In this document: piece by piece, positions 35,486 to 48,419 of the stretch | Layout of the letters: each line of letters starts with the position of its first letter | Numbering within the stretch: position 1 is the first letter of the stretch | Assembly: GCA_036873755.1 (NCBI GenBank) | Contig: JAVTVY010020625.1 | Coordinates: forward strand, 1-64,000 | From: Hanleya hanleyi | Lineage: Eukaryota > Mollusca > Polyplacophora > Lepidopleurida > Hanleyidae | Length of the DNA stretch: 64,000 nucleotides | Direction: 5' to 3' | Translations under genes and position numbers: made by a program | The notes under the pieces: model-generated | The model's database searches: none | The model's input: the letters and a program-made list of their open reading frames with translations, nothing else | What the model was told of the DNA's origin: nothing

Positions 35486-36185
35486 TCACTTCAGGTCACT
35501 TAAAAAGTAATCGAGTCATCTAGAGTAAATATGGCGACCTAATTAAGCTATCTGCTGCTTATCGATGGTGTTGTCGATATCTATTGAAGTTATGCCCTGA
35601 TCGAAAAAGTTTGTTTCCACTATGTAAATAACTGATACTTTGTCAGGGAGCGATCCTCTTGAAGTCTTCGTGTCCTGTTTGGTTTCAGCCATAATGTCGT
35701 CGATTATTACCAGATTTCTTACAGCAGAACAGAAATATCCTTCGTCTCCGAGATTTAAGGGTATGTCCTTAACAAATTTTATGTCAGGGTCTGAAATGCC
35801 CCATGCGGGTCAGCAGATTCTGGGCACGAGCAGTTGTGTAGGTATAACATTTTTCCCTTGTGCAGTAGAAGACACACCCGGATTACCCATTGGATGTCAC
35901 TCAAGAGCGTGACAAGATCACACATGCTCTCTCGTTGGCGTAGAGCTGCATCGGTGGCGCCCGCATAGTGTAAATGCCCTTTTTCTGCGATTTTTCTACT
36001 ACTGATGATGTTGTTTCCAGTAAAAACCACCTCAGTCTGCTCGGGGTTGAAGTAATACGCTTGATCGACGAAGAATGCCTGTAACGAATGGCTGTCACAG
36101 TGAAGAATGCCTGTGACGAAGCTCACATTCTTTGATCGCATAGTCTCGTCGGTGGGCTGCCACGGGCAGTAGCGCCGAAAAAGAC
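35486..36185 (-). pseudogene. P2 copy B: packaging-type ATPase relic
   Basis: Contains FFGATARGSPPT near 36170, then the frame 35779-36141 with QAYYFNPEQTEVVFTGNN, and the Walker-B-like NLVIIDDIMAE near 35695, VSVIYIV and DKQQIA. It is the paralogue of the copy A relic; B keeps IDD where A has IDE, closer to the family form. Frames change repeatedly. Confidence 0.6.
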
Positions 36186-36388
36186 GGGTTGTTGCTGCTA
36201 GGTCATTCCGTTAAGAATTTTATCATCCAGGACGTCTTTCGGAACCCTGTCTGTCCGCTGAACGTCATCGTATATAGGGATGGTCTACTTCAATTAGTGG
36301 ACCCAGAGGGGATACACTCGGCTGTGTCTCTTTGTCGTGTAGTTTACACACGAGACCTTCAACACGACACTCTCCACGACATATTTAG

Positions 36389-36720
36389 ATCCAAGATGGC
36401 CCCTGCATCCTCCAAAACATCCGCAACAGGCGTGCCGAGCGAATGCGCACGATGACGTCACCTGCGAAAGTCACACCACCGGGTCCTGAAAACCCTCCGG
36501 GCATATGCTACAGCGTAATTCCGATCGATAGAACCCCTATACCCTATATTGTACTCCACCATTGGGACTCAGGGTGGCTCGTACTTCGTCCGAACACGTC
36601 CCTGTGCATCCCTAAATTGCCCTTTCTCTACTTCACCCTCACTGCACATGTACCATGACGTTCCTTCCGATCAAATCCAGGACAACCGTGGTCTATACCA
36701 CGAGAGCTTCAAGACGACAC
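36389..36720. repeat. P2-flanking segment with Polinton-like terminal module
   Basis: Contains GAATGCGCACGATGACGTCA (TGACGTCA at 36453-36460), TATACCCTATAT and CCCTTTCTCTACTTC, all resembling the P1 right block, whose words are TGCGCATGCGCAGCATGACG and GCTTTCTCTACTAC. It could be the remnant of the P2 terminal repeat. Boundaries uncertain. Confidence 0.4.
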
Positions 36721-37059
36721 CAAACACGGCACATTTGGACCAAGGATGACCTACCTAGACCCATTTGACTGGGTGTAGTCAGTTTTCCGTATTTTGTTAC
36801 TAGAGTTCCGGCTTTTGTTTCTAAGTCATGCTTCACATCAACCCGCCAGTCACGTGATCGAAAGTTGCCTCGAACCGGAAGTGACCCTAAGATCAAAGGT
36901 CAATGGAAAATCCTCCCTCTGCATTACCCCTCAACACGCCTTCTCCAAAAATACAAGATTTCACTGCTTACTACTAAAATCTTAAAATCAACAGGCGTCT
37001 TGCAGTCATACTTGAAATTTTATCATAATCCACCTCCCTGGACTGAAGTTATGGCATGA

Positions 37060-37545
37060 ACAACACAATTGTCCAAGTACCTCCAAATGTTTTAACCCAG
37101 GGGATATTGACCTTTTGACTAAAATTAAATAGGTTCTTCTTTGGTCCACAATGCCCAATGTTTTTAATCAATTCATAACTTGAACTGGAGATTTTCTTTG
37201 TTTGTTTGTTTTGTTTTTTTTTGCATTTTCTCTGAAACAAATAACCTTGGCCTTTCGACCTCAAAATATATAAGGTGTTCTTTGCCTCTCGATCGAGGTA
37301 TACCCAAAGTTTAGTATTAATCCTTAACAGGAAGAGGAAATTCCCATTCTTTGCAGATTTTCTGCCCCAAGTGACCTTGACCTTTGACCTAAAAATAAAT
37401 AGGGTTTATCTTTGTCCCGTGAACAAAGTATATCCAAAGATTTTGTACCAATCCATAACCTGAAACTGGAGATATCGCACGAACAATAACAGTTAACAGA
37501 CGGATAGACAGACAGACAGACGTACGGACGGACGAACGGAAATCG
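37060..37545. repeat. Decayed dispersed repeat with GACA/GACG tail
   Basis: Three diverged internal units with GACCTTTGACCT, AAAATAAATAGG, CCAAAG...CCAATCCATAAC words, ended by a GACA then CGGA tetranucleotide run (37498-37540). This order is common in dispersed repeats of bivalves as I recall. No coding frame. Confidence 0.6.
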
Positions 37546-38817
37546 TAATATCGACAACGTCTATTGAGGGAGTTTAAAAAGTGTTATGGAACGGGAATTT
37601 GAAACAAGTAGAGCATCACGTGGCTGCTTGCGAAGACACAACGCTTTCACACGCGCTTATCGCGAAACAAACCGGCATTTCCAGAATCTAAGAGGCTGAT
37701 GCCAAAAGTCTGACGAGTCAATGCGAAACCGTTTCCAAATGACCTATTTGCTATTTTAAAGGAGGAGAGGTAAAGTGCCCGAACATGGGACCCATCGTCT
37801 CGGCATATTTGGATCATCAAATTGAATAGATTCAAAACGATCAAATTTGTAGGCCTATCCTCGATTCGACTTTCGTCTCCATTCATCAGACCCACCGCGC
37901 AGTTTCAGCCACACGACTAATACAATGAACAATACGTAACAAAGCCAAGCTAAACCAATTCCATAGGCAAGTTCCATTAATGAACATGCGTAACAAAGCG
38001 ACAGGTGAAATTCACCTCAAGTTCGCTACTTATCAGCCAAGGCACAGAATGGGTGAAGCCGTGTGATCAGGTCGTAAAAGGAAACAAAGGATATTTATTA
38101 CCATAAGGCGCGAGAACATCAATATGATTCATTTTGATTCTTGACGAGATGAGGAATATGACTCTTTATCCGCCATCTTTACCGCGCGTACACGTTTTCG
38201 TGCGCGCGCGGAATCATACCCGAACAGGCTTGAGTGCGAAGAGGCTGACGACAAGGTGGCTCGGGACCATATGGAGCTACATTAAATCTGACATACGAAG
38301 AAGACATTGTGGCCATGTGACACTTTTATTACCTTGTATCAGTGAACTTAAAACTAGGCGATCCATAGTTAAAGACAAAAAAACAGACCGCGTTGTTCAT
38401 GGGCACTCAACTGTAAACGGCCTAGTAATTCAGAGAAAGCTTTTAACAGTTTAAGTATCGAAATTGATACAACATCCGTTTCTTTAGCTCTCCTCCACGG
38501 ATTTCTATATAGGAAGCCATGTGTATGTCTGTTGCCGCTGACCATAGCTGATTTTGCAAAACAGGACAGAAAAACACCAGAAACGGACACATTTTCGAGA
38601 ATAAACTGCGTGACTATGAACGAAAACACCTGTTGAAAAGGCATGAAAATAGCTAGTATGTTTAACAGTTTCATCTCTCATCGTGTATAACTCTGTGAAA
38701 AGTTTTACGACTTGATAATCAGGTTAGAATATAGCTGAACCTAAGACGATATCGTACGGACTGTCAATTTCGATATACACACTGATATTATTTATTTCAC
38801 ATTTGTGTAAAGTATAT
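37546..38817. other. No supported gene
   Basis: Frames of 82, 106 and 101 codons occur without recognisable domains. Sequence looks single-copy within the window. Confidence 0.45.
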
Positions 38818-40035
38818 TCCTACGAAGTAGGCTACAGATCGCAAATTGTCCGGTAATGAGTGAGTCCATCCGAATCCTTTCGTCGGCAAAATAAGGAGAA
38901 CCGTTGACATTAGAACCTTAATTTTTGGCATGAACGTGCATTAGGGCATTGTTACGAGCAAGTTCTGAGCTGATCGAATTCTGCTGAAAATTTGATTTAT
39001 AATTATTTTTTTTATTATTTATTGATGGCTCAGCGAGTGCACTGTCATGCCCATTGGGAACCCTTGGCTGTATGTTTCACTGTATATATCACACAGTGCA
39101 AAACCTTGTGAGATATACCATCCGTAATTATTTTGACAGCTAGAGGTTACAGCAGTGTAGCTGGGTCACCCCCAATATGCCTATAAACAGATCAGAACTA
39201 ACAGTCTGAAAGGCTTGGAATTTCGAGAATGCAGTTAATAGTGCCATGGAGTAATAATTAAATTGTTCTTAGAGGTCAGAGCAGGAGAGACGAAATAAAC
39301 AGATCTGTCTGGGAGTTTACACACATGCTCAGATTACTAGTAAGTGCTACATTATGGGAAACAAAATCAAACAGATATATGTTTTACAGTATTAAAAGGC
39401 TGTATTTAAGATGCTAAGTACCATCCTCAAATTCTACATTCATCAGATTGCCGGTACCCAAAATGTGTTGTCTCATATATCTAGATAGCAATGTGATGTA
39501 TAGATGCTATTTATTTGTCTTTGTACAGGTCATGCTCAGGAGAATGACATAGAATCATTATTATCTTGTGCCGAGAAGGTGTTGGTCTGGAGTTGAATTA
39601 CCGTAAACTACATAAATGCTACCTTTCTACTATAGGACTATATATAATAATTTGTTGTATTGTTGGGAAAATAATGCGAATCAAAAAGTTGTTTTGGTCC
39701 TGGACAAGGGCACTGAAAACCATTAAAGGTATGTAAATGTATTTCACACGTAAAGCCTGAAACCTACTGAACTTTTTATTATTCAATCTGTTTCCCTTAG
39801 TTAAAAAATTGTAAAATTAAATCGGCGATCGCTATTTATTTTTGGAATGAAGGCGCATTAGGAGACTGTTACCAACAAGTTCTGAGCTGACCTACTTTTG
39901 ATGAAAATTTCTGGTGGTGATTCTGACTTGGGCAGTGCCCACCTTAATATAGGCAGGATTTCAAATGGAGGTGGGGATTTCCAAGAGTTCAGTTCGCGTC
40001 GGAGTCCTAATGCTTACCCTACTTCGTAGGTCCTG
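38818..40035. mobile_element. Possible element with CCTACGAAGTAGG ends
   Basis: CCTACGAAGTAGG near 38819 and CCTACTTCGTAGG near 40018 are inverse complements, and each is followed inward by diverged related sequence containing AAGTTCTGAGCTGA (38960 and 39880, direct orientation). No target duplication was recognised. Decayed transposon or coincidence. Confidence 0.3.
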
Positions 40036-41091
40036 TGACGTTAGTCACACTGCTCATGTGTATATGTATATACTACAAAAACTTAAATATATATCGAGAT
40101 TGCCGAAAAGACTGAAATAGGGTGTATTCATTTTCTAATGAAAAAAATATCGTCTACAGCACCCCTTTGATGGGAAGATGAGAAATCCAAACATCAGCGG
40201 GAAAAACTAATTTATAGAAGTACAATGGACTTAAAGTCTATATAAAGAGTCGATCAGTATCCCTATCTCTTTCAGCTTACAAGAATTTGACAGCGAGAAG
40301 CAAAAGAATCAAGCGGAATGTTGACAGATGCAATATATTAAGTTGTTTCTGTAAATTAACAATAAAAGGGTTGAAAAATTTGTGACTCGTTCACTGACAG
40401 GATAGGTCACGCATTAACATAACATTAAAAAGGTATTTACCCCGAGTATCGCCATCAACGGCCATTAAAACTGCTTTGACGCTACATTAAGATGTGTAAG
40501 TGTCCGTCATTCCTGTGTACATATATATTCGTCTCAATTAACCTTTTTTTTTTGCTAAAAAAAAGCCTTCTTCACAAAGTGTCACTTGTTCAGAGAAAAT
40601 ATATAGTGCAGACACCAATATACAGGTACACTTAAAGTAAAGGGTTTCTTGTCTACATACACCATTAGTAAAGTTTAATATATTTTTTATATTTATCTCG
40701 GGCCAATTTTATGCACATGATTATGTATAACAAAACAAACACATTTTTTTTGTTATCGGCTGAGACATAGATTAAAGCGCGCCACAACTACAGTAGCACG
40801 GTACCTTGTCACACCTTTTAAATAACTGATTCACGTAAATCCTGGTTATATCTCCGTCAATAAATAACCATCCGCAAGTGTCCGGTTACATAATCGGCAG
40901 ATGTCATTTGAATGAATTCGCGCAGATGTAAATAATTGTCGTATGCCATTAACAGTCTATTTGAAAATGTGATGAATGTAATATTAAACGTCCATGAACT
41001 CTCCATAATAGCAGCCTCCGTATGAACCTATTAGCTATGGAGAATAATAAAAATATAATATAATAATCTTCTCACACTCACGGACCATACC
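40036..41091. other. No supported gene
   Basis: AT-rich sequence with poly-T and poly-A runs near 40540-40565 and 40740-40760. No frame above 60 codons. Confidence 0.55.
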
Positions 41092-43370
41092 GCCTCAGTC
41101 CCACGTCCATTAGGAATACCACCCCCGTCACCCGCCGTGCCCCTCACCCATCAACCACACCGTCTCCGCCAAACCCCATGTTCCACATTCATCAACCAAA
41201 CCGCCTCCGTCACCAGCCATGCTCCACATTCATCAACTGTGCCGCATCTGTCACCCGCCATGCCACACATTCGTCATTCATACCATCTCTGTCACTCGCA
41301 ATGTCTCACATCCATCAACCACACCCTCTCCGTCACACACCATGTTCCACATTCATCAATCACACCGCTTCCGTCGCCCACCATATCCCATATTTATCAA
41401 CCATACCGCCCACGTCACCTACCACGTCCTACATCCTTCAATCATACCGCCTCCGTCGCCCACCACGTCCCACATCCATCAACCATACCGCATCTGTCGC
41501 CCACCACGTCCAACGTCCTTCAACTATACCGCCTTCGTCACCCACCATGTCCCAGATTCATCAACCATACCGCCTCCGTCGCCCACCATGTCCCAGATCC
41601 ATCAACCATACCGCCTCCGTCGCCCATCACGTCCCACATCCATCAACCATATCGCTTCTGTCGCCCACCACTTCCAACATCCTTCAACTATACCGCCTCC
41701 GTCGCCCACCATATCCATCAACCATACCGCCTCCGTCGCCCACCATGTCCCAGATCCATCAACTATACCGCCTCCGTCGCCCACCATGTCCCACATCCAT
41801 CAACCATACCGCATCTGTCGCCCACCACGTCCAACGTCCTTCAACTATACCGCCTTCGTCACCCACCATGTCCCGATCCATCAACCATACCGCCTCCGTC
41901 GCCCACCATGTCCCAGATCCATCAACCATACCGCCTCCGTCGCCCACCATGTCCCAGATCCATCAACCATATCGCCTCCGTCACCCACCATGTCCCAGAT
42001 CCATCAACCATACCGCCTCCGTCGCCCATCACGTCCCACATCCATCACCCATATCGCTTCTGTCGCCCACCACTTCCAACATCCTTCACCTATACCGCCT
42101 CCGTCGCCCACCATGTCCCAGATCCATCAACCATACCGCTTCCGTCGCCCACCATGTCCCAGATCCATCAACTATACCGCCTCCGTCGCCCACCATGCCC
42201 CAGATCCATCAACCATTCGCCTCCGTCGCCCACCATGTCCTATATTCACCAACCATACCGCCTACGTCACCCACCACGTCCCACATCCATCAACCATACC
42301 GCTTCTGTCGCCCACCACGTCCAACATCCTTCAACCATACCGCCTCCGTCGCCCACCATGTCTCAGATCCATCAACCATATCGCCTCCAAAACCCACATG
42401 TCCCACATCCATCAACCATACCGCCTCTGTCATCGGACATACCCCACATCCATCAACCACACTGCCTCCGTCGCCCTCCACGTCCAACATCCTTCAACCA
42501 TACCGCCTCCGTCGCCCACCATGTCCCAGGTCCATCAACCATACCGCCTCCGTCGCCCACCACGTCCCACATCCATCAACCATACCGCATCTGTCACCCA
42601 CCACGTCCAACATCTTTCAACTATACCGCCTCCGTCGCCCACCATGTCCCAGATCCATCAACCATACCGCTTCCGTCGCCCACCATGTCTCAGATCCATC
42701 AACCACAACGCCTCCAACACCCACCATGTCCCACATACATCAACCATACCGCCTCCATCGCCCACCACGTCCCACATCACTCAACCGCACAACTTCCGTC
42801 GCCCACCATGTCCCATATTCATCAACCATACCGCCTACGTCACCCACCACGTCCCACATCCATCAACCACACCGCTTCTGTCGCCCAACACGTCCAACAT
42901 CCTTCAACCATACCGCTTCCGTCGCCCACCATGTCTCAGATCCATCAACCATATCGCCTCCAACACCCACATGTCCCACATCCATCAACCATACCGCCTC
43001 TTTCATCGGACATACCCCACATCCATCAACCATACTGCCTCCGTCGCCCTCCACGTCCAACATCCTTCAACCATACCGCCTCCGTCGCCCACCATGTCCC
43101 AGGTCCATCAACCATACCGCCTCCGTCGCCATCAACCATCCCGCCTACGTCGCCCACCATGTGCCACATCCATCAATCATAACGCCTCCGTCGCCCGAAA
43201 TGTCCCACATCCATCAACCATACCGCCTCCGTCGCCATCAACCATACCGCCTCCGTCGCCTACCATGTACCATATCCATCAATCATACCTCCTCCGTCGC
43301 CCGAAATGTCCTACATCCATCAACCATACCCCGTTGCCCACCGTGTACCACATCCTTCGTCCATCGATAG
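41092..43370 (+). repeat. 41-bp satellite array open in three forward frames
   Basis: About 55 copies of a 41-bp unit, with words ATCAACCATACCGCCTCCGT and CGCCCACCATGTCCCAGATCC. Because 41 leaves remainder 2 on division by 3, each forward frame cycles through the unit in 123 bases (41 codons), and none of the three meets a stop for over 2 kb, giving overlapping frames of 681, 730 and 756 codons (41137-43489). A higher-order repeat of about 573 bp (14 monomers) is visible, for example ACCCACATGTCCCACATCC at 42392 and 42965. I call it a satellite, since three simultaneous frames cannot all be under coding selection. Confidence 0.9.
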
Positions 43371-43489
43371 TGTCACATCTGTATTGCCCGTCGTGTCTTA
43401 CATCGGTTATGTACCACAATGACAATTTAACGTGTCTCACATTCGCCATCCGTCGTTTTCACATCCGTCGTGTACCACTTAAGTCATGA

Positions 43490-46450
43490 AATCTGACTGT
43501 TGGTCGATATATATGAAGTAATTGTCTGCCAGATTGTACCCAACATAAAAGTAGCTTGCCTCTTTAAATATTTTATAATCATAATATCAGTATTTGTTTG
43601 GTGTGTCTGCCATATTGCACCATTCTATGTCACAGGATAAACTCAGATATGACTAACTATCAATTGGCATTAAAATTTCACTGACGATATTTAATGAAAT
43701 GCGATCACGTCTAACTTGGTCTCGTTGTAACAGCACATATTCTACCGTGATGGACGTCTGGCTTCTGGCCAGGCACCATTGGGTTGGAAGGTTGGAAGAA
43801 TCATTTGTGAGAATCATTTTGCCTGGACATTAATTTTCTTTTATTCACTGGAAGCATTGGAAATATCATCATTTATTGGCAAAGACAGTAGATTTATGTC
43901 CCTGCTGTGCTCCTTGGACGGTGACTTGGTCCGGGGACGCTGATCTCAAAGGCGGCCATAAAGCGGGATTTTTATTACCCTTCCTTGAATCGGGTCGGTT
44001 TATTGGTACAAAGCCCACATGGCGTCACCTAACCAGAAGTCCCAAACAGGACAAACAGTAGCTCAATCTTCATAGGGTTGCGAGTTTGACCTCTTTGGCT
44101 CGTGGCTATCGTTCAAATCGCCCATTAATTCCATTGTCTTCTTGGTCAGTCGCCATCTCACGTACCATGCACCCGGACCATATATCACCCATTTGACGTC
44201 CGGGGAACAGCCCCTCAAACTCACCAGCGTCCGACATTTTCCTGTCAAATCTGAAAATCTGTCGCCAACAAGACGCCATTGTAGCTTCTTATCCGGAACA
44301 TTTCGATAATGTATTCACAGGAAAGATAAAACAGCGAGATTTATAGCTTTTGTCTGCAGCTGTTACTTCTTACAAATCTTGACGACTCGCTTGGATTATC
44401 AGTACGGTATCTCGGACCTTTTTTTTACGATCATCTGCCTCTAAAAGTAAACCATCAAACGAAAAAGGGAAAAAGATTACTGCTAAACCGCGCTTTACAA
44501 ACCGATTTAACGTTTATGTCACTTGTTCCTTTGCTTTCTCCAAACAGACAGTTAATCTGAGGTCAGGTCATGTTTTAATATAAATCTCTTGATATTATCC
44601 TTAAGACGCTTTGTTCAGTTGTAAGCATCCCCTTACAACTGACCAAAGCCATGCAACAACAGTTGTTCGTTTCTATAGTTACTTAACAGCTCGCCTACGA
44701 AGACAAAACAACACGAGAACATTAAGGACAAAATAGGACATGAGCTGTAAAATATTGGTATTGGTATTTTTATGCATTTATTGGGAGGATTTTATCCTGT
44801 AGCAAAAATATGACACCGTTATCCGAAAGTTTGGTCTTTTTTGAAAGAAACGAGAGGGGTTTTGATTTGAGTGGTTAAATTTTTGTTACAAGCGCATTAT
44901 TTTGATCATCTGTTTATGCAATTGAATATCTAAATTCTTTCGAGGCTGATATTTCTGTATGTTAATTCTAGAAAATCATAATTTTGCAGGTTTTATTATC
45001 TTCACATGCACACAACATTTTTTTTTCTATACAAGCGACACATATCCTTTGAAGACGTCAATCAGATTTCTTAATCTTCATAATCCGGATGCCAACACGT
45101 AGAACATTCATATTTGGTGGAAATTCTTTTTACTCTTCTGAAATTTATGTCTCTACATCGTGTTCTTCTTAGCACTTTATCTTCCTCTTAAAGGTTCAGC
45201 TTCTTTATTGTTATAAAAAAAAGTTTAGTCTTTTCTAACAAATAAAAGTATGAAGACGGATTTTCTTCTACCTTAAATTTCTTGACAGGACATCGATCTT
45301 CGTGGTTATATAACTGGGTTTTTTCAATGACAGATCCACTGATGTAATGACCTCAATTGAAGAAAGGCATTCGCCACACAAGGCCTGGAAAGGTATAATT
45401 AGAAAAACTGCCATACATGAGCAATGGTACTTAAACGTAATGGCCTAATGATGTTGATAGTAAATGGTTATTTAATGAATATTTAACAGCGTGCAACTTT
45501 GATCACAAAGAGATATAGATAGCATTGACCCTGGAATTGAACCATTGATAGTTTATTGTCTTGGTGCCCCTCCCCCATAACATCAATTCTCCCAAACAGC
45601 AATTTATCAGTGACAGATTATTTGCATTGCTGTTGGGTAATATATGTGGAAAAGCGTTTCTATCTGGAAATGATCGATTGATAAGAAAAACGACCTGATA
45701 TTTTATCAAAGGTTGTAAACATCTACTCCAAATATAAAGCAATTATATAATATTATATAATTCAATGCATTTTATTTCACGAGATATACAATTCAGTCGA
45801 GTTCTCAATGGCCCAGAATAGGAAAATACCATAGTTTCCGTGACAAAAGATCAGACAACCAAACCTCAGTTTGCCCAAATCATACATGTTTAGTATACTA
45901 GCGAAAAATGTACCCGCATAAATGTTCATGAATAGCGTTGATTGGCCAACCCGTCATTGACAACTCCGAAACTTTATTCGATTCCCTTTTAAGCACAAAA
46001 ATAAGTCTATGTCACTCGATTTTGAGAGAGGTACCGGTCTCCCATGTATGTTCAGTGTTTCTCGAGTTCGTGGGCTCTTTTGTTCAGAATACTCAAGTTT
46101 TGAGATGCTGAAAACAGTGGAACTCTCCATATATGAAGTGACAAATAGCTGTCTCACGTGACCTATGGTAGAGCCAGACTGCTTCGGAAGTGATGAAAAC
46201 ATTTCCCCATTGTTCACAATTGAGAAAATAGTACCGGTACGTCAAATTAAGTTTATGAAAGAAGATACATGCACACTTGTCCAAATCGAGTACATTTTTT
46301 CGTGAGAGATTCGAAACCAAAAACAAAAGATCACATTTTTTTATATCTCTGACTGGCGTTCTGGCCATATACAAAATTTCTGCGTATGGACTAATTTGAT
46401 CTCCCTACACAGAAGAGTTCTAATTTCTTTGTCTTTGACACTGCACTCTA
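43490..46450. other. AT-rich stretch, at most one candidate exon
   Basis: No substantial frame. The only item that stands out is the minus-strand candidate at 44106-44279. Confidence 0.5.
44106..44279 (-). CDS. Small reading frame, possible first exon
   Basis: A 57-codon minus-strand frame starts at an ATG in good context (GCTACAATGG) with MASCWRQIFRFDRKMSDAG. After the codon GAC the DNA reads GCTGGTGAGTTTG, which fits a splice donor (G/GTGAGT), so the coding part could end there and join a downstream exon further left. No homology recognised. It could be chance. Confidence 0.2.
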   Translation of the reverse strand: MASCWRQIFRFDRKMSDAGEFEGLFPGRQMGDIWSGCMVREMATDQEDNGINGRFER

Positions 46451-46552
46451 ACCCCAAAATGCGTATTGGATGGCCAGGACCCTAACCCCAAAATGCGTAT
46501 TGAATGGCCTGGACCCTATAACCCCAAAATGCGTATTGGATGATCAGGACCC
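46451..46552. repeat. Three-copy 34-36-bp tandem repeat
   Basis: Three copies of AACCCCAAAATGCGTATTGG followed by ATGGCC and AGGACCCT. P3 inserted directly at its right edge, inside the CAGGACCCGTG word. Confidence 0.85.
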
Positions 46553-47261
46553 GTGAGTAGTATATAGCGAGTATTTCGAGTCGTATTGACCTCTTTGCAC
46601 TTAAATTGGAGGCGGTCACGTGACAGAGGTCAAAGGTCAATGAGTGCACTTGAGTTGACCTGTATCCTTTCATCTTGTCTTTGACCTTGGATCATGTTTA
46701 GACATGTTAGGGCTGGGGTTTTTCCCATCACGTGCGCATGTGTATGACGTCACTTCCGGTCTGGGTGAATGGGGCGTGACCTGTGAACCTGATAGGACAT
46801 ATACTGACCTGTCTGTGGGGTTTTTCCCTACAATGTCGTTCACCTTCGTGTTTTTTCGGTGAGGTGCGAAGGGTACGTCCGTGTCTTTTCGATGAGGTCC
46901 GTGGGAACATGATAGGCCATGTACTGACCTGTCTGTGGGTTTTTCCCCACCAGAATTTCGCTGTCGTCTGCTTGGGTTGTCACGTGCCGAACACCTGGCT
47001 CCCCGAATTGCAACATTGTTGCACGTTCGCAAGGATTGCCCTATATTCGGGTCCTTTAGCAATACCATTGATTGGATGCGTGTACTGACTTGTATTTGGG
47101 TTTTTTCCATCACGGGGAGATCAGGTGATAGTTCAAGGTCATGTTGAATGATAGGAATGCGTGTACTGACCTGTTCATCCGTGGTTTACATCCGGGGACT
47201 TATATCCGGGTCCTTTAGCTGTGTGTTCCGAGTTTACACGGGAACAGTCGGGTAGTTACGG

Positions 47262-47452
47262 AGGAAGACACGGAGGTGACCGAAGATGTCACAGAGGTGC
47301 CCGAAGAGACACGGAGGTTACCGAAGATGTCACGGAGGTCACCGAAGAGACACGGAGGTGGCCGAAGATGTCACGGAGGTTACCGAAGAGACGCGGAGGT
47401 GCCCGAAGAGTCACGGATGTTACCGAAAAGACACGGAGGTGACCGAAGAGAC
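47262..47452. repeat. 20-21-bp repeats within the P3 left arm
   Basis: Alternating CGGAGGTGACCGAAGATGTC and CGGAGGTTACCGAAGAGACA units, mirrored at about 51405-51590 in the right arm. Forward frames read TEVTEDVTEVPEETR but the two arms read oppositely, so this is unlikely to be protein. Confidence 0.88.
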
Positions 47453-47896
47453 AGGTCCGCCATCTTCAGAACATGATAGGCCATGTACTGACCTGTCTGT
47501 GGGCTTTCATCCCGTCTCTGACCTTGGATCATGTTTAGACATGTTAGGGGATTCCTCCGCGGTGATGCGGTTTGGCGGTGATGCGGTCTGCCTCCGCGGA
47601 CAGAAAGTAGTCCCAAGTATATAGAGGGCTGAGGGTATGTCTGACTGTATGGAATGCATGTATTGACTTGTGTCTGGGTTTTTCCATCACGGGGAGTGCG
47701 CAGGTGTATGACGTCACTTCCGGTCTGCGTGAATCGGGCGTGACCTGGGTATGACTGTATGGGATGTACTGACTTGGTTCTGGGGTTTTTCCATCATGCG
47801 GCGGTCACGTGATTAGGAGTGTATGTACGGACTTGTATGCCGTCCATTCATTTGAGTCGGGGACTTGGGGTCCCTACGGAAGGATTTTGCAAGTCA

Positions 47897-48419
47897 TGGG
47901 TGGGTGTATGTAAAGTGAGGATTTGTCTCGAAAATATAAAAAGCGGAACACGGACTTTACCTCTAAAATAGGGGAAAACCCCTATCAACTCTATCCCAAA
48001 GGGCTAATATCGTTCCCTGGCTTATCGGGTTCTGCCTGGAGTGGGTGTATGTAAAATTAGGATTTGTTCCGAAAATATAAAAAGCGGAACACGGACTCTA
48101 CCGCTAAAATAGGGAAAAACTTCTATCAACCCTATCCCAAAGAGCTAATATCGGTCCTTGGCTTATCGGGGCCTGCTGAGAGAGTGGGTGTATGTAAAAT
48201 GAGGATTTGTCACGAAAATATAAAAAGCGGAACACGAACTTTACCCCTACAATAGAGGAAAACTCCTATCAGCCCTATCCAAAAGGGCTAATATCGGTAC
48301 CCGGGCTAATCGGAGTCTGGGTGCATGGGTGGGTACATGTAAAATCAGGATTTTTCTCGAAAATATAAAAAACGGAACACGGACTTTACCCCCTAAACTA
48401 GGGGAAAACCCCTATCAAG
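47897..48419. repeat. Four 141-146-bp units in the P3 left arm
   Basis: Units share GTGGGTGTATGTAAA, GAAAATATAAAAAGCGGAAC and ATAGGGGAAAACCCCTATCA words. Only about two units are seen in the right arm (50640-50945, inverted), so the arms differ by copy number. Confidence 0.88.

Larger units (their letters stand above)
30047..36388. repeat. P2: tandem duplication of a Polinton-related block
   Basis: Copy A is 30047-34018 (including the foldback insertion at 30097-32187) and copy B is 34019-36388. Both begin in a TCTGTT...CGCCGGATGAAGACCG segment and end in GACATATTTAGA. Copy B carries a SINE insertion (34246-34430) that copy A lacks, and copy A carries the foldback element that copy B lacks. 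Both copies contain the same decayed gene pair on the minus strand. A segment of copy B, 34884-34960, is also closely matched at 49118-49195 in P3. Confidence 0.85.

Noticed and set aside
41137..43489. Three reading frames of 681, 730 and 756 codons
   Set aside because: They are the three frames of one 41-bp satellite; they cannot all be selected, and the repeat fully explains their length.
47221..47624. EVTEDVTEV-type frames in P3 arms
   Set aside because: Tandem 20-21-bp units in a terminal repeat, read in both arms and several frames; no reason to prefer a protein.
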